A stretch of DNA of 64,000 bases. Origin: Aquimarina sp. TRL1. GTDB lineage: Bacteria > Bacteroidota > Bacteroidia > Flavobacteriales > Flavobacteriaceae. The stretch is taken from the NCBI RefSeq assembly GCF_013365535.1, contig NZ_CP053590.1:920501-984500 (forward strand), written 5' to 3'. The position numbers were made by a program, and so were the translations under genes. The notes under the pieces were generated by a model. The model did not search any database. It saw nothing but the letters and a program-made list of their open reading frames with translations, and had not been told where the DNA came from. Shown here piece by piece: positions 8,079 to 16,171 of the stretch (its first letter is position 1; the number at the start of each line of letters is the position of its first letter).

Positions 8079-10037
8079 ATGAAAAAGACATTCATTTATC
8101 TGTTTATGATAAGTATCGCAGTAACTATTATAAACTGCACCCCAAAAACAAAATCTAAGCAGCAAGGAGCTTTAAACGCATCCGCAGCAGAAAAAGTATA
8201 TGTCCCTCCTGGAGAGCACGACGATTTTTACGCCTTCGTTTCTGGAGGATTCAGTGGTCAGTTAGCCGTATATGGTCTTCCTTCCGGTCGACTGTTCAAA
8301 ATAATCCCTGTCTTCTCTCAGGACGCAGAAAAAGCCTGGGGATATAGTGAAGAGACAAAACCGATGCTGAATACTTCTTTTGGGCATATCCCCTGGGGAG
8401 ATGCACATCACCCGGATATCTCGCAAACAAATGGAGAACTAGATGGTCGTTGGGTATTTATCAACGAGAATAATACACCTAGAATTGCCAAAATAGATCT
8501 TACTACTTTCGAAACTACTGAGATCATAGAAGTTCCTAACTCTGCAGGAAACCACAGTTCTTCTTATGTAACTGAAAACACGGAATATGTAATTGCAGGA
8601 ACTCGTTTTGGGGTTCCGGTACCTCAAAGAGATATTTCGATCAAAGAATACAAAGGTAATTTTAAAGGCGCCTTATCTTTTTTAAAAGTAGATCCCGAAG
8701 AAGGACATATGGATCTGTCTTTTCAAATTCTAATGCCGGGATTCGATTATGACAAAGCGCACCCGGGAAGAGGAAAATCTCATGGATGGTTTTTCTACAC
8801 GACCTATAATACCGAAGAAGCAAGTACATTACTAGAAGTAAATGCTTCACAAAATGATAAGGATTTTATTGCAGCAGTAAACTGGAAGAAGGCAGAAGAA
8901 TATATCAAGGCCGGAAAATTCAAGACAATGCCAACTAGATATGCACATAATATTTATGACGAAGAAACACATACTGCAACCACTAAGTGGGGAAAAGAAG
9001 TTCGTGTTCTGGATCCCGCAGAATGTCCTGGTTTAGTATATTTCTTACCTACACCTAAATCACCGCATGGATGTGATGTAGACCCTACGGGAGAGTACAT
9101 TGTAGGAAGTGGGAAGCTATCTGCTGATGTAACCGTACATTCTTTTTCTAAAATGATGAAAGCCATTGAAGAGAAAAAATTCACAGGAGAAGCCTATGGT
9201 ATTCCGATCCTTGATTTTGAAACTGTGAATGCAGGAAGTGTAAAACAAGCAGGACTTGGTCCATTACATACAGAGTTTGATGATAAAGGTCATGGATATA
9301 CCACTTTCTTTATCTCTTCTGAAGTAGTAAAATGGAAAGTAGGTACCTGGGAAGTTATTGACAGAAAACCCACATACTATTCTGTAGGACACTTAATGAT
9401 TCCAGGAGGTAACTCCAGAAAGCCATTTGGAAAATACGTATTGGCAATGAATAAAATCACAAAAGACCGCTACCTTCCTACTGGTCCCGAAGTAACACAA
9501 TCTGCACAATTGTATGACATCACAGGAGAAAAAATGGAGTTACTTCTGGATTTTCCAACAGTAGGAGAACCTCATTATGCTGCCGGATGTCCGGCAGATC
9601 TGATAAAATCAAAGTCTAAAAAGATATTTAAACTCGAAGAAAACAAACACCCGTATGTTGCCAAGTCTGCTGAAGATGTAAAAGTAGTACGAAATGGCAA
9701 TGAGGTTCACATTTATATGACCATGATCAGGAGTCATTTTTCTCCGGATAATATCGAAGGTATTAAAGTTGGAGATAAAGTTTATTTCCATGTAACCAAT
9801 CTCGAACAAGATTATGACGTCCCTCACGGAATTAGTATGATTGGAGCAAATACATCCGAGTTATTGATCATGCCCGGACAGACAGAGTCTTTTGTATGGG
9901 AGCCAAAGCAAGTAGGTGTCTGGCCGTTCTATTGCACTGATTTTTGTTCGGCACTACATCAGGAGATGCAAGGATATGTTCGTGTTTCTCCAAAGGATTC
10001 CGACATTGAATTAAGCTGGTCATTAGGGGATGAATAA
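8079..10037 (+). CDS. nosZ: nitrous oxide reductase, clade II (Sec/lipoprotein type)
   Basis: NosZ reduces N2O to N2 in the periplasm. The protein of 652 residues has a lipoprotein-like signal (IINC) and no twin-arginine motif, which marks clade II (atypical) NosZ. The beta-propeller part carries the His ligands of the CuZ centre (visible DAHHPD, GNHSSSYV, YAHNIYD, PHGCDVDP, LGPLHTEFD). The C-terminal cupredoxin has the CuA ligands in CTDFCSALHQEM (Cys619, Cys623, His627, Met630) plus DVPHGISM. All key residues appear intact. It is the third gene of the FNR-type nos operon, and a structured element follows it before the accessory genes. Confidence 0.97.
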   Translation: MKKTFIYLFMISIAVTIINCTPKTKSKQQGALNASAAEKVYVPPGEHDDFYAFVSGGFSGQLAVYGLPSGRLFKIIPVFSQDAEKAWGYSEETKPMLNTSFGHIPWGDAHHPDISQTNGELDGRWVFINENNTPRIAKIDLTTFETTEIIEVPNSAGNHSSSYVTENTEYVIAGTRFGVPVPQRDISIKEYKGNFKGALSFLKVDPEEGHMDLSFQILMPGFDYDKAHPGRGKSHGWFFYTTYNTEEASTLLEVNASQNDKDFIAAVNWKKAEEYIKAGKFKTMPTRYAHNIYDEETHTATTKWGKEVRVLDPAECPGLVYFLPTPKSPHGCDVDPTGEYIVGSGKLSADVTVHSFSKMMKAIEEKKFTGEAYGIPILDFETVNAGSVKQAGLGPLHTEFDDKGHGYTTFFISSEVVKWKVGTWEVIDRKPTYYSVGHLMIPGGNSRKPFGKYVLAMNKITKDRYLPTGPEVTQSAQLYDITGEKMELLLDFPTVGEPHYAAGCPADLIKSKSKKIFKLEENKHPYVAKSAEDVKVVRNGNEVHIYMTMIRSHFSPDNIEGIKVGDKVYFHVTNLEQDYDVPHGISMIGANTSELLIMPGQTESFVWEPKQVGVWPFYCTDFCSALHQEMQGYVRVSPKDSDIELSWSLGDE

Positions 10038-10083
10038 GCCTTAAACAAGGTACCTCTATAACGTAAATACCATATTCACTCAT

Positions 10084-10195
10084 AATGAAGCAGTCATGAT
10101 ATACCAATGCTTATCAGCCTATCAAAAGAACTTCCATATCTTCAATAATCTGATAAGGACGACCCTTGGTAATCATACGAAACGACTGCTTCATT
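10084..10195 (+). terminator. long nested hairpin after nosZ, ending in a T-run
   Basis: Four arm pairs nest inside each other: AATGAAGCAGTC (10084-10095) with 10184-10195; ATGAT (10096-10100) with 10172-10176; TACCAA (10102-10107) with 10166-10171; CTTATCAG (10110-10117) with 10150-10157. A run of T follows at once. It looks like a strong, possibly partial terminator or mRNA-stabilising structure between nosZ and the maturation genes, and could lower expression of the latter. A small mobile repeat is the alternative. Confidence 0.75.
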
Positions 10196-10214
10196 TTTTT
10201 TAAATATTATTCTT

Positions 10215-10814
10215 ATGACGAAGCCAAAAATAATGATGGTATCTGGTGCTGTTATAATTCTAACCTTGTTTCTATTTCCTTTATGGAACATTACATTGGA
10301 AGCGCCTCAATACCCTACCCCTCTGGGAATGGATATCTACATCTATAAATTTGCCGACACCCACCCCCATGATATCAAAAATATAAATTTGATGAATCAC
10401 TATGTAGGAATGCAGGAAATTCCGGAAACGATTCCTGAATTCAAAATATTCCCTATAGTAATCATTTTTATGGCACTTACCGGGGTACTCATCGGTTTTT
10501 TCAAAAACTACAAGTGGTATTTGGGATGGTTTATAATAATGAGTGTATTAGCATGTACGGGCATCTATGACTTTTATCTATGGGAATATGAATACGGTCA
10601 TAACCTGGACCCAAAAGCAATCCTGAAATTCACAAATCCAGACGGAAGTGTGATGGGGTTTCAGCCTCCGCTACTAGGATCTGAGGATATCTTAAATTTC
10701 AGAGTGCATTCATATCCGCAACTGGGAGCTTTTTTCTTAGGAGCAGGAATACTCCTCTGTCTATTCGCATACATAACCAGCAAAAAAAATCAAAAAAACA
10801 CTCTCCTCTCCTAA
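10215..10814 (+). CDS. 4-TM membrane protein of the nos cluster
   Basis: The protein of 199 residues has four membrane helices: about 8-25, then IVIIFMALTGVLIGFF, WFIIMSVLACTGIYDF and FFLGAGILLCLFAYI. Between the first two lies a periplasmic loop with His and Met (MDIYIYKF, HPHDIKNINLMNHYVGM). It sits between nosZ and nosL on the same strand with 15 bases to nosL. I recognise no named family. The His/Met loop and context suggest copper delivery or NosZ maturation, by inference only. Confidence 0.75.
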   Translation: MTKPKIMMVSGAVIILTLFLFPLWNITLEAPQYPTPLGMDIYIYKFADTHPHDIKNINLMNHYVGMQEIPETIPEFKIFPIVIIFMALTGVLIGFFKNYKWYLGWFIIMSVLACTGIYDFYLWEYEYGHNLDPKAILKFTNPDGSVMGFQPPLLGSEDILNFRVHSYPQLGAFFLGAGILLCLFAYITSKKNQKNTLLS

Positions 10815-10829
10815 AATAAATTCAGCATC

Positions 10830-11270
10830 ATGAAAAAAGTATTATTCATTTCTTTTATTTCTATACTGTTGACTTCATGTAATACAGGTCCCAAGCCTAT
10901 TCATTACGGAACAGACATGTGTTATTCCTGTACAATGACTATTGTAGATAAAAGACATGCAGCAGAAATTGTAACCAGAAAAGGAAAAGTATTTAAGTTT
11001 GATGCTACCGAATGTATGATCAACCATATAAAAACAGTAGACACCTCCTCTATCGGCTCTTACCTCACTGTAGATTATACCAAACCAGAATTATTAATAG
11101 ATGCCACAAAAGCAACTTTTTTAATCACCGAGCAAATCCCCAGTCCGATGGGAGCCTACTTATCAGCCTTTGAAAACCCAAAAGACGCAGACTCTGTTCA
11201 GGCAAAAAAAGGAGGAAATATATACTCCTGGAACAAGCTCCTGTCAACTCTTAAAAACAACACCCAATAA
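10830..11270 (+). CDS. nosL: copper chaperone NosL
   Basis: The protein of 146 residues has a lipobox (LLTSC, Cys17) and the NosL copper motif MCYSCTM (Cys31, Cys34, Met36). The family pattern follows: RHAAEIVTRKGKVFKFDATECM, then PMGAYLSAF. NosL binds Cu(I) at the outer face of the membrane and supplies NosZ. The stop codon overlaps the start of the next gene by one base. Confidence 0.93.
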   Translation: MKKVLFISFISILLTSCNTGPKPIHYGTDMCYSCTMTIVDKRHAAEIVTRKGKVFKFDATECMINHIKTVDTSSIGSYLTVDYTKPELLIDATKATFLITEQIPSPMGAYLSAFENPKDADSVQAKKGGNIYSWNKLLSTLKNNTQ

Positions 11271-11707
11271 TGCTAAAAATTGTAATATTTATTCATATCA
11301 TCAGTGCTACCATATGGACAGGAGGTCACCTTATATTAGCTTTGACATTTCTTCCTAAAGCACTACGCAATAATGATTTCAAAATCATAGAGAGTTTTGA
11401 AACCAGGTACGAACGTATTGGAATCCCTTCCTTATTTATACTTGTCATCACAGGAATATATATGACAACCATATATGCTCCTGATTTATTCACTTTCGAT
11501 TTTGAAAATCACTTTATAAAACACATTCTTATAAAACTTGGGCTTCTTTTATGTACCATATGCCTCGCATTACACGCCAGGTTCGTCCTTATCCCTAAAC
11601 AAAAATTAAAACCCTTAGCCTATCACATTATCGCAGTTACTATTACTTCTGTATTATTCGTACTGGTTGGTTTTAGCCTGAGAAGTGGTGGGATTTTTAA
11701 CCCCTAA
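11270..11707 (+). CDS. CopD-like four-helix membrane protein
   Basis: The protein of 145 residues has four membrane helices. The first carries HIISATIWTGGHLI, a His-x8-GGH pattern seen in CopD/YebZ-like copper-resistance membrane proteins. The start is coupled to nosL (one-base overlap), and nosD follows after 20 bases. The most likely role is copper or heme handling for NosZ. The family link rests on the first helix and topology only. Confidence 0.65.
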   Translation: MLKIVIFIHIISATIWTGGHLILALTFLPKALRNNDFKIIESFETRYERIGIPSLFILVITGIYMTTIYAPDLFTFDFENHFIKHILIKLGLLLCTICLALHARFVLIPKQKLKPLAYHIIAVTITSVLFVLVGFSLRSGGIFNP

Positions 11708-11727
11708 TTCTATTGTTCCTAATACAA

Positions 11728-12999
11728 ATGACTATAAGAATACATACATACCATCATTCATTTCGCTATTTACGCCTTTTATTGTTTTTATTTTTAATAG
11801 GAAGCGCTAAAAACACATACGCAGAAACATTCTCTGTATGTCATAGTTGTACTCATACTTCTATCAAAGAAACTATTGCATCAGCCCATGCTTATGACAC
11901 TATTTATATCCAAAAGGGAACCTATAAAGAATTTGATATTGTAATCGATAAACCCCTTAGTCTTATCGGTAAACAATACCCTGTCATTGATGGAGAGCAA
12001 CAAGGAGAAATTATCACTATTACGTCTGATCATGTGACCGTTGACGGCTTGTTTATTATTAATGTAGGTATTAGCTATACAGAAGACTTTGCAGCTATAC
12101 GAGTGCGAAAAAGCAACCATTTCACAATTCGGAATATAGTTTTGGAACGCCTCTTTTTCGGTATTTATATAGAAAAATCTAATCATGGAAAAATTTACCA
12201 CAATAAAATTATCGGAAATGCTGTCGAAGAACACAATTCGGGAAACGGGATTCAACTCTGGTATAGTCATCACATAGAAATAGCACATAACTTTATACAG
12301 CAGGTAAGAGATGGTATCTACCTGGAATTTTCTAATTACTGCACCATAAAAAACAATACCAGCACAAAAAATATCCGTTATGGTCTTCACTTTATGTTTT
12401 CTAATGACGATAGTTACGATCAAAACATTTTTGAGTTAAATGGTGCAGGTGTAGCGGTCATGTTCTCCAGACGTATTAAGATGACAAATAACTTCTTCCG
12501 GAAAAACTGGGGTACGGCATCCTACGGAATGCTCCTCAAGGAAATAAATGATGCTGAGATCATCGGAAATACATTCGAAGAAAACACCATTGGAATTAAT
12601 ATAGAAGGATCCAACAGAATACGCTACACGAAAAATAATTTTATCACCAATGGATGGGCTATTAAAGTTCGGGGAGCATGTTATACCAATACGTTTACTC
12701 ATAACAATTTTTTATATAACTCTTTCGATATTTCATACAACAGTAAATTAAACGATAATCTATTCGATAAGAATTACTGGAGTAATTATACTGGGTATGA
12801 TTTAGATAAAAATAATATTGGGGATGTCGGATACAGACCTGTAAAATTATTTTCATACATCGTTAACAGGACTCCAGAAACCATCATACTATTACGTAGT
12901 CTCTTTATCGATATCATCGATTTCTCTGAGAAAGTCTCTCCTGTCTTTACTCCTGATAAGCTTATCGATCAACACCCCTTAATGAAGAAAGTATTATGA
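11728..12999 (+). CDS. nosD: NosZ maturation protein NosD
   Basis: The protein of about 423 residues has a signal peptide and then a long right-handed parallel beta-helix built from repeated segments such as NHFTIRNIVLERLFFGIY and SNDDSYDQNIFELNGAGV. The C-terminal segment (DKNYWSNYTGYDLDKNNIGD, then YRPVKLF) is typical of NosD. NosD works with the NosFY ABC transporter to build the CuZ centre, probably supplying sulfur. The upstream TTG at 11713 is less likely than the ATG at 11728. The 3' end overlaps nosF by four bases. Confidence 0.93.
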   Translation: MTIRIHTYHHSFRYLRLLLFLFLIGSAKNTYAETFSVCHSCTHTSIKETIASAHAYDTIYIQKGTYKEFDIVIDKPLSLIGKQYPVIDGEQQGEIITITSDHVTVDGLFIINVGISYTEDFAAIRVRKSNHFTIRNIVLERLFFGIYIEKSNHGKIYHNKIIGNAVEEHNSGNGIQLWYSHHIEIAHNFIQQVRDGIYLEFSNYCTIKNNTSTKNIRYGLHFMFSNDDSYDQNIFELNGAGVAVMFSRRIKMTNNFFRKNWGTASYGMLLKEINDAEIIGNTFEENTIGINIEGSNRIRYTKNNFITNGWAIKVRGACYTNTFTHNNFLYNSFDISYNSKLNDNLFDKNYWSNYTGYDLDKNNIGDVGYRPVKLFSYIVNRTPETIILLRSLFIDIIDFSEKVSPVFTPDKLIDQHPLMKKVL

Positions 13000-13703
13000 T
13001 TGCAATAAAGAATTTACATAAAAGTTATCAGAAAAATAAGGTATTGACTGGCATTAACCTGACTATTAATAAAGGAGGGGTATTTGCCATCCTAGGACCC
13101 AATGGTTCGGGAAAAACAACTTTAATTAAGAGTGTATTAGGTATGATTACTCCCTCATCAGGTGATATAATGGTTATGGGACAACCTATACAGAATAATT
13201 GGAATTACAGAAAGCAAATTGACTATTTGCCGCAAATTGCCAATTTCCCCAGTAATCTAAAAGTCAAAGAGCTCATTACAATGATTAAGGATCTCCGGGG
13301 AGCTACCCAACTGGATGAGGAATTAATTTCTCTTTTTAAGCTGACTCCGTTTCTGGATAAAAAATTAGGAGAGCTCTCCGGGGGAACAAAACAAAAAGTA
13401 AACATTGTTCTCACTTTTATGTTTGATAGCCCAATTGTTATACTAGATGAACCTACAACAGGATTAGATCCAATCTCCTTGATACGTTTAAAAGCATTGA
13501 TCGAAGATGAAAAAGAGAAAAACAAGACCATCTTAGTCACTTCTCATATTATGAGTTTCGTAGAAGAAATCGCTGATGAAATTGTCTTTATACTAGAAGG
13601 ACAGATCTATTTTAAAGGCTCCATCCCTACTCTAAAACAAAAAACACAAAAAACAGATTTTGAACATGCAATCGCATCCATATTAGAATTACATCATGCT
13701 TAA
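12996..13703 (+). CDS. nosF: ABC transporter ATPase NosF
   Basis: The protein of 235 residues is a complete ABC ATPase: Walker A GPNGSGKTT (34-42), Q-loop near LPQIANFP, signature LSGGTKQK, Walker B IVILDEP and switch His in TSHIM. NosF powers the NosDFY complex for CuZ assembly. It overlaps nosD by four bases and nosY by eight, so the three are translationally coupled. Confidence 0.95.
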   Translation: MIAIKNLHKSYQKNKVLTGINLTINKGGVFAILGPNGSGKTTLIKSVLGMITPSSGDIMVMGQPIQNNWNYRKQIDYLPQIANFPSNLKVKELITMIKDLRGATQLDEELISLFKLTPFLDKKLGELSGGTKQKVNIVLTFMFDSPIVILDEPTTGLDPISLIRLKALIEDEKEKNKTILVTSHIMSFVEEIADEIVFILEGQIYFKGSIPTLKQKTQKTDFEHAIASILELHHA

Positions 13704-14478
13704 AATATTAAAATATAGTTTTTACGATTTAATGCGTAGCCGCTGGAGCTATGTTTATTTTCTATTCTACCTGCTCCTTGCTTCCGTCCTGTTATTCCTT
13801 AACAATGACCTGTCTAAAGCAGTTATAACATTAATGAATGTGATCATCCTTATTGTCCCGCTTATCGGAACCGTTTTTGGAGTTATGTATTACTACAATT
13901 CCAAAGAATTTGTTGGGTTATTACTGGCTCAACCGCTACGACGTGAAGCCATTTTTCTGGGGCAGTATCTCGGAGTTTCACTCTCTTTGTCCATGAGTCT
14001 GATTATAGGAATTGGAATTCCCTTTGCCGCCTACGGATTATTTTTTTCAGATGCCATTTGGGATTTTTCTCTCCTTCTTATTACAGGAAGTTTTCTCACC
14101 TTTATTTTTACAGCACTAGCTTTTAATATCGCGTTATCCAATAACAACAAAATAAAGGGGTTTGGATACGCCATTCTTTTGTGGCTATTTATGGCTATCA
14201 TTTATGACGGTATCTTTTTAATGTCATTAATTTTGTTTGAAGATTACCCTTTAGATAAGCTATCGCTATTCGGGACCATTCTAAATCCTATTGACTTATC
14301 GAGAACACTTATTTTATTAAAACTGGATATCTCTGCTCTTCTAGGATATACAGGGGCTGTGTTTAAAAAATTCTTCGGTACCAGCCTTGGGTTTATCATT
14401 TCATCTGTGGTCTTATTTCTTTGGGTGGTGCTTCCCGTTTCTCGAATTATTTTTAAATCAAAAAGAAAAGATTTCTAA
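13696..14478 (+). CDS. nosY: ABC transporter permease NosY
   Basis: The protein of 260 residues has six membrane helices, with the NosY-type start (LKYSFYDLMRSRWSYVYFLFYLLL) and a helix ending FGVMYYYNSKEFVGLLLAQPLRR. It is the membrane partner of NosF and completes NosDFY. The stop overlaps the frame of the following Cys-motif gene. Confidence 0.93.
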   Translation: MLKILKYSFYDLMRSRWSYVYFLFYLLLASVLLFLNNDLSKAVITLMNVIILIVPLIGTVFGVMYYYNSKEFVGLLLAQPLRREAIFLGQYLGVSLSLSMSLIIGIGIPFAAYGLFFSDAIWDFSLLLITGSFLTFIFTALAFNIALSNNNKIKGFGYAILLWLFMAIIYDGIFLMSLILFEDYPLDKLSLFGTILNPIDLSRTLILLKLDISALLGYTGAVFKKFFGTSLGFIISSVVLFLWVVLPVSRIIFKSKRKDF

Positions 14479-14935
14479 GCTTAGGCTATTACTGATTTTT
14501 ATCATATACAGTGCTTCTTTTTTTAATAATTTTGTCTTTGTGAACCCCTTTTATCTACATAGAATAATAGCCCTATTATTAGGTTTTATCGTATTAACTT
14601 ATAACATAAATACAGTAATCATACTTACTGATTTTATGATTAATCAAAAGGTAATTGCGGCAACACTATGTGTACAAAAAGAAGCTCCCAAAGGATGTAA
14701 CGGAAAATGTCAATTGAGAAAAATGCTAAGAGCAAACAGTAAGAAAACACCTTCTGGTATTCCGCTGGGTCAGGAAGAAAACTATGTAGTTTCTTTGCGA
14801 TATCTTCCTCCTGCTCCAATGTATTTTCTCAATACAATTTCGATTAAAACATCAGCTCTAATCAGCTGTCAGACATTAGAAAAACCTATTAAGCAATTTT
14901 ACGAAATAGAAGTACCCCCACCTATTACTGTGTAA
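14387..14935 (+). CDS. small membrane protein with a C-x6-9-C-x3-C motif after nosY
   Basis: The frame encodes up to 182 residues. Two membrane helices (about 47-62 and 65-85) are followed by TLCVQKEAPKGCNGKCQLRK, a Cys-rich motif that could bind copper, and a C-terminal tail. I know no name for it, though similar short proteins occur near copper and heme genes in Bacteroidetes. The start is odd: the only in-frame conventional start before the helices is a TTG at 14387, which overlaps nosY by 92 bases, and the next ATG (14636) would remove both helices. The true start is unresolved. Confidence 0.6.
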   Translation: MGLSFHLWSYFFGWCFPFLELFLNQKEKISKLRLLLIFIIYSASFFNNFVFVNPFYLHRIIALLLGFIVLTYNINTVIILTDFMINQKVIAATLCVQKEAPKGCNGKCQLRKMLRANSKKTPSGIPLGQEENYVVSLRYLPPAPMYFLNTISIKTSALISCQTLEKPIKQFYEIEVPPPITV

Positions 14936-15135
14936 GCATTTTTCATACACTATTTCTAGTGTAATCATACACATTCTCCTTATGTGGTGATCTTTTATAC
15001 AATCATCTCATAAGAATTATAAGCCTGTAGCGGATTCTGGTCATCCTATTTTTTCATCATTGATTGAGGATGATAAGCTGTACATTATTTTTTTACAACT
15101 CGTATCAGATGCTACACTATTAAAAACATAAAAAC
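14936..15135. other. intergenic space between the nos cluster and the Met-rich lipoprotein gene
   Basis: Two hundred bases separate the Cys-motif gene from the lipoprotein at 15136, so a new promoter is likely. I found no clear -7 box or FNR-type dyad. Confidence 0.5.
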
Positions 15136-15981
15136 ATGAAATTTACACACTATTTATTCCCTATATTCTTCTTTTTGATCCACATATCCTGTTCTGACGA
15201 TGACACAGATATAACTATAATAGATGAAATTGAATCTTTGAAAAAAGTTCAGGAAATTACCAACGATACCCATACAATAGAACTGTATACCGATACAGGT
15301 CATTTTAGTACCGGCTATAATGATATTAGCTTGCGCATTAAAAATAACTCGGACAATACCTATATAGAAAATGCTTCACTAACATGGAATCCGGTTATGA
15401 CGATGCCAACGATGAAACACTCTTGTCCAAAATCTACCATTTCCAAGGTTCCAGGAAAAAACACCCTCTATAACGGGTATATTATTTATCAAATGACTCA
15501 TATGGACATGAGCGGATGGACACTGAACATTTCTTATACGATTAATGATAGTTCCTATGAAGCAAAAGCCCCCCTACTGGTTGGACAAAGTAACAGACAA
15601 AATGTAACTACTATTACAGGTAGTGATGATACCAAATACATTATTGCTTTGATAGCCCCATCAGTTCCCAAAATTGCAGTTAATGATGTAAAAATAGGTA
15701 TCTACACTATGGAAGATGCTTTTTCATTTCCCGTAGTGAAAAATTATTCCATAGCTCTGGACCCCAGAATGCCTTCTATGGGAAATCACAGCTCTCCTAA
15801 TAATGAAGATCTCATCTACAGTGATATTGATACTATGTATCATGGAAGGTTATCATTAACTATGTCTGGGTATTGGGTACTGAACCTAAAACTTATAAAT
15901 GATCAGGGAATGCTTCTTAAAGGAGAGGATATAACGACTGATCACTTACAAAGCAGTTTATATCTGGAAATAGAGTTTTGA
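15136..15981 (+). CDS. Met/His-rich lipoprotein, probable copper-related
   Basis: The protein of 281 residues has a lipobox (HISC) followed by an Asp-rich stretch. It looks like two immunoglobulin-like (YtkA/FixH-like) domains. In each half, Met, His and Cys cluster in corresponding places: MTMPTMKHSCP and YQMTHMDMSG in the first, DPRMPSMGNHSSP and YHGRLSLTMSGYW in the second. Such clusters bind copper. The gene sits between the nos cluster and an OprC-like receptor, so periplasmic copper capture is likely. Function is inferred. Confidence 0.7.
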   Translation: MKFTHYLFPIFFFLIHISCSDDDTDITIIDEIESLKKVQEITNDTHTIELYTDTGHFSTGYNDISLRIKNNSDNTYIENASLTWNPVMTMPTMKHSCPKSTISKVPGKNTLYNGYIIYQMTHMDMSGWTLNISYTINDSSYEAKAPLLVGQSNRQNVTTITGSDDTKYIIALIAPSVPKIAVNDVKIGIYTMEDAFSFPVVKNYSIALDPRMPSMGNHSSPNNEDLIYSDIDTMYHGRLSLTMSGYWVLNLKLINDQGMLLKGEDITTDHLQSSLYLEIEF

Positions 15982-16010
15982 TCTAAAATCAGCTCTGATG
16001 ACTTATAAAT

Positions 16011-16032
16011 GCCCCGGAATAAAACCTGGGGC
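16011..16032 (+). terminator. GC-rich hairpin after the Met-rich lipoprotein gene
   Basis: GCCCCGG pairs with CCTGGGGC (one bulged T) around a short loop, 29 bases after the stop. The following run is only moderately T-rich, so termination may be partial. Confidence 0.45.
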
Positions 16033-16108
16033 TATTACTCCTATTTCACAAAAATAAAGAGGGCATTTTTTATCGAAAAACCCTCAACTCCAAAAGAATA
16101 GCGGCACT

Positions 16109-16129
16109 ACCTCATTTCTATAATGAGGT
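16109..16129. promoter_or_regulatory. 8-bp perfect palindrome upstream of the TonB receptor gene
   Basis: ACCTCATT (16109-16116) and AATGAGGT (16122-16129) flank a 5-base loop, 42 bases before the receptor start. It could be an operator for a metal-responsive repressor or a leader hairpin. Confidence 0.4.
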
Positions 16130-16171
16130 CGTATAGAGTGCTATATCTTCTTATTCAATATGTTTTAAAAC

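Noticed and set aside
14941..15135. FNR-type site upstream of the Met-rich lipoprotein
   Set aside because: TTGATTGAGGATGA near 15059 has only one correct half and the wrong spacing.
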